A model generated the notes under the pieces. It had not been told where the DNA came from and searched no databases. It saw only the letters and a list, made by a program, of their open reading frames with translations. Shown piece after piece: positions 6,344 to 8,084 of a stretch of DNA of 8,084 bases; position 1 is the first letter of the stretch, and each line of letters opens with the position of its first letter. A program made the translations under genes and the position numbers. Source of the stretch: Ramlibacter sp. (lineage in GTDB: Bacteria > Pseudomonadota > Gammaproteobacteria > Burkholderiales > Burkholderiaceae_C); the NCBI GenBank assembly GCA_021156245.1, contig JAJNBO010000089.1:1-8084 (forward strand), read 5' to 3'.

Positions 6344-6386
6344 GGCTCAGCTCCTGCGGTGACAGCCGCCTCCATGGTACGCACGT

Positions 6387-6488
6387 CTAGGCCGCCATCG
6401 CGATCAGCGCCGCCGCGGCCAGCGACAGCACGGAGACGCCCACCCAGATCATGAGCGCGGTGGACGGGTCGAGCGGCGACAGCGTCAT
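6387..6488 (-). CDS. Putative 33-aa single-helix membrane peptide coupled to the methyltransferase
   Basis: A 34-codon frame from ATG (6486-6488) to TAG (6387-6389). The ATG shares bases with the methyltransferase stop codon (ATGA), the classic arrangement for coupled translation. The peptide starts MTLSPLDPSTA and then has an unbroken hydrophobic run at about residues 12-33 (IWVGVSVLSLAAAALIAM), with no charged residue after Asp7. That fits one transmembrane helix with a short N-terminal arm. It is not a family I recognise. An out-of-frame chance ORF remains possible in DNA this rich in GC; the stop-start overlap and coherent hydrophobicity favour a real gene. No independent ribosome-binding site beyond weak GAGA-like sequence inside the methyltransferase end. 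Confidence 0.5.
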   Translation of the reverse strand: MTLSPLDPSTALMIWVGVSVLSLAAAALIAMAA

Positions 6489-7555
6489 TTCCGGATCTCG
6501 AAGATCAGGTTGAACGGGGTTTCGGCGGCGCGCCGGAAGTGCGTGAACCCCGCCTTGCGGAAGACCTCCTGCAGCCGCGCGGGGCCGGCCTGCGCGCCCA
6601 GCACCACCTTGGCGCCTTCGCTGATGGCATGCGCGCAGCAGATCACCGTGGACGACGAGTAATAGAGCTGCGCGACCGTGCCCGCGTTGTCCTCGACCCG
6701 GTCATTGGCGAAGGGTTCAACCAGCAGCACCGTTCCGCCAGGCGCGAGCGTGCTGGCCGCGTGGCGGGCGGCCGCGACAGGGTCGCCCAGGTCGTGCAGG
6801 ACGTCGAAGAAGCAGATCAGCCCGTAGCGCCGGTCCGGATAGTCCGTGGCGCGCGCCACCTCGAAACGCGCGCGGTCGCCGGCGCCGGCCGCGTCCGCGT
6901 GGCGGGCCGCCTCGGCGATGGACGCCGCATGCGTGTCGAAGCCGTGGAAGCGCGAGTCGGGAAAGGCCTGCGCCATCAGCAGCGTGGAATGGCCGTGGCC
7001 GCAGCCGACGTCCGCCACGTCGATGCCCGCCTGCAGTTGTTCGATCACGCCGTCGAGCGCCGGCAGCCACTGCGGCACCAGCGCGGCCTTGTAGCCGTTG
7101 CGATAGAAAGCAGCGACGCCGCACGCCATGCGCTGGTCGTGCTCGCCCCAGGCGACGCCGCGCCCGGTGCGGAAGGCTTCCAGCGCCTTGGGTTCGTCGA
7201 ACCACATGGACGCCGGCACGTTCCAGGCGCTCGGGATGTAGCAGGGGCTGTCCTCGTCGGCCAGCACCGCGGCCTGCTCGGGCGACATCTCGTAGGTGTC
7301 GCTCATCGCGTGGTAACCGAGGTAGCCCGCCGCCGCCTGCGCGTTCAGCCATTCCCGCACGTAGCGCTCCGCGCATTGCGAACGCGTGGCGACTTCCCTG
7401 GCGCTCAGCGGCCCTGCGCCGGCGAGGGCGCGGTACAGGCCGAGCTTGGCGCCCAGGCTGACCATGACGCCGACGTAGCCGGCGGCGATGTCGTTGATCG
7501 TGCGCAGCGAGAAGGCGGCCAGCTTGTCCTGGTCGGCCGGAGATGATGCATCCAT
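6485..7555 (-). CDS. SAM-dependent class I methyltransferase with N-terminal winged-helix domain
   Basis: Predicted cytoplasmic methyltransferase of 356 aa. Residues 11-105 form a winged-helix, dimerisation-type domain like that of O-methyltransferases and the Rv2258c-type family (AKLGLYRALAG; EVATRSQCAERYVREWLNA). The Rossmann domain follows: motif I VADVGCGHGHS (180-190), the ribose-binding acidic residue Asp207 in FHGFD, FFDVLHDLGDP (249-259) and LAPGGTVLLVEP (270-281). The C-terminal part contains a Cys-Cys pair in VICCAHAIS (304-312). The chosen start is the ATG at 7553-7555, preceded by CGAGGAAA about 8 bases upstream; the frame remains open 33 codons further, but that stretch does not resemble the family. 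The stop overlaps the start of the small membrane ORF. A divergent GlxA-type regulator gene suggests local control. The methyl acceptor is unknown; a small molecule is more likely than a macromolecule for this fold. Confidence 0.88.
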   Translation of the reverse strand: MDASSPADQDKLAAFSLRTINDIAAGYVGVMVSLGAKLGLYRALAGAGPLSAREVATRSQCAERYVREWLNAQAAAGYLGYHAMSDTYEMSPEQAAVLADEDSPCYIPSAWNVPASMWFDEPKALEAFRTGRGVAWGEHDQRMACGVAAFYRNGYKAALVPQWLPALDGVIEQLQAGIDVADVGCGHGHSTLLMAQAFPDSRFHGFDTHAASIAEAARHADAAGAGDRARFEVARATDYPDRRYGLICFFDVLHDLGDPVAAARHAASTLAPGGTVLLVEPFANDRVEDNAGTVAQLYYSSSTVICCAHAISEGAKVVLGAQAGPARLQEVFRKAGFTHFRRAAETPFNLIFEIRK

Positions 7556-7634
7556 GGTGGTTTCCTCGAGTGGGTTGGGGGTGGATGGATCATTCCCGCC
7601 GGCCCTCGCGCCGCACAGAGCCGGAATGGCCCGG

Positions 7635-7647
7635 GAACGGTCCGTTC
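7635..7647. promoter_or_regulatory. Candidate operator: GAACGG-T-CCGTTC inverted repeat
   Basis: A perfect 6-1-6 inverted repeat lies in the 141-bp gap between the divergent methyltransferase and GlxA-type regulator genes. It is 79 bp from the methyltransferase ATG and 49 bp from the regulator ATG. Position and symmetry fit a dimeric regulator site acting on one or both genes. Which protein binds is not shown by the sequence; AraC-type domains often use direct repeats instead. Confidence 0.4.
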
Positions 7648-7682
7648 GTGCCAACCCCCTGCAACTTCCGCACGGCAGGAGC

Positions 7683-7688
7683 TATCCT
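7683..7688 (+). promoter_or_regulatory. Candidate -10 element of the GlxA-type regulator gene
   Basis: TATCCT (4 of 6 to TATAAT) ends 8 bases before the ATG at 7697, so initiation would fall about two bases before the start codon. A weak -35-like CTGCAA (7659-7664) lies 18 bp upstream. The AGGAG at 7677-7681 is 15 bases from the ATG, too far to act as a normal ribosome-binding site and upstream of the predicted start point. Confidence 0.28.
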
Positions 7689-7696
7689 CCGTCGCC

Positions 7697-8084
7697 ATGG
7701 CGAAGACAGCCCTCCACGTCGGATCGAGCCCGCTGCACGTGAGCCTGCTCGCGTTGCCGGAGGCGTCGGTGTCCACGCTGGCAGGCCTGTTCGACGTGCT
7801 CAACGGCCCGCAGCTCCTGGGCCTGGCCGGTCCCGAGGCGCATCCGCCCTTCCGCACCGAAGTGGTCGGCGAGAAGAAGGGGATGCTCGCGATGGCCAGC
7901 GGCGTCCCGTTCGAGGTGAAGCGCAGCTTCGAGGAGGTCGATGCCACCGACATCGTCATCGTGCCCTCCGTGGTGCTCAGGGAGGAGGGCTGGGTGAAGG
8001 GGCGCTATCCCGGTCTGCTGGCGTGGCTCGCCCGCATGCACGAAGCGGGTGCGATGCTGTGCTCCGCCTGCTCGGGCATCTTCC
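7697..8084 (+). CDS. GlxA-family transcriptional regulator (partial, C-terminus beyond window)
   Basis: N-terminal 129 codons of a regulator of the GlxA type: a DJ-1/PfpI-like sensor domain normally followed by an AraC-type HTH domain near residue 210 onward, not reached here. The visible part matches the sensor domain: VSLLALPEASVSTLAGLFDVLN (15-36, given as its two halves VSLLALPEAS and TLAGLFDVLN), TEVVGEKKGMLAMASG (54-69), the strand DIVIVPSVV (84-92) and the nucleophile-elbow-like CSACSGIF at the window end. The frame is open to base 8084 without a stop. GlxA-family members respond to small metabolites and often control adjacent or divergent genes; the divergent methyltransferase is the obvious candidate target. 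The ATG at 7697 gives the expected N-terminus but lacks a well-spaced ribosome-binding site. It could instead be a stand-alone DJ-1/PfpI protein; the HTH domain must be confirmed downstream. Confidence 0.82.
   Translation, partial: MAKTALHVGSSPLHVSLLALPEASVSTLAGLFDVLNGPQLLGLAGPEAHPPFRTEVVGEKKGMLAMASGVPFEVKRSFEEVDATDIVIVPSVVLREEGWVKGRYPGLLAWLARMHEAGAMLCSACSGIF

Noticed and set aside
6539..7546. 335-codon plus-strand frame opposite the methyltransferase
   Set aside because: Exact antisense shadow of the methyltransferase, whose SAM-binding motifs are intact on the minus strand.
7635..7660. Possible sigma54 promoter for the methyltransferase (TTGGCACG on the minus strand)
   Set aside because: The -24-like TGGCAC is present, but the required GC at the -12 position reads CC, and no TTGC block follows at the right spacing.
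1..8084. CRISPR array, tRNA/rRNA, IS ends, phage or defence genes
   Set aside because: No regularly spaced repeats, no tRNA-like cloverleaf, no transposase, integrase, nuclease or toxin-antitoxin motif was found on either strand.

Overview
The window is gene-dense, GC-rich DNA with short intergenic gaps, strong G/C at third codon positions and GTG starts embedded in GTGA overlaps. Together with the gene families present (a UgpB-type transporter, AzlCD, DUF2200, DUF2277, a GlxA-type regulator) this suggests a chromosomal segment of a betaproteobacterium, most likely a Burkholderiales/Comamonadaceae-type organism. The organism is an inference from protein style; no rRNA, tRNA, mobile element, CRISPR array, phage gene or IS was seen.

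Region 1 (1-3742, minus strand) is a glycerophosphodiester / glycerol-3-phosphate uptake locus. Transcribed right to left, it encodes a membrane-anchored glycerophosphodiester phosphodiesterase (ugpQ-like), an ABC ATPase (ugpC-like), a periplasmic binding protein (ugpB-like) and the start of a permease (ugpA-like, cut by the window edge). The phosphodiesterase would release glycerol-3-phosphate outside the inner membrane and the transporter would import it. A good sigma70-type promoter precedes the phosphodiesterase. A second -10 element lies so close to the ATPase start that its transcript may be leaderless.

Region 2 (3808-4880, plus strand) is an azlC-azlD pair for branched-chain amino acid or related amino acid export, divergent from region 1 and translationally coupled by a GTGA overlap.

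Region 3 (4898-6343) holds small single genes: a minus-strand secreted lipoprotein with a cysteine-containing lectin/endostatin-like domain, a divergent DUF2200 protein, and a minus-strand DUF2277 protein that converges on DUF2200. The lipoprotein/DUF2200 gap carries a perfect 16-bp palindrome and a short AT-rich direct repeat.

Region 4 (6387-8084) has a minus-strand SAM-dependent methyltransferase with an N-terminal winged-helix domain. Its stop codon overlaps (ATGA) the start of a 33-codon ORF encoding a one-helix membrane peptide, and DUF2277 lies just downstream on the same strand. Divergent from the methyltransferase, and cut by the window end, is a GlxA-family (DJ-1/PfpI plus AraC type) regulator. 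The shared intergenic region carries a perfect 6-1-6 inverted repeat, a candidate operator.

I see no dramatic new system. The best leads are the coupled membrane micropeptide, the operator-like repeat between methyltransferase and regulator, the phosphodiesterase with an altered active-site motif, and the possible leaderless starts.
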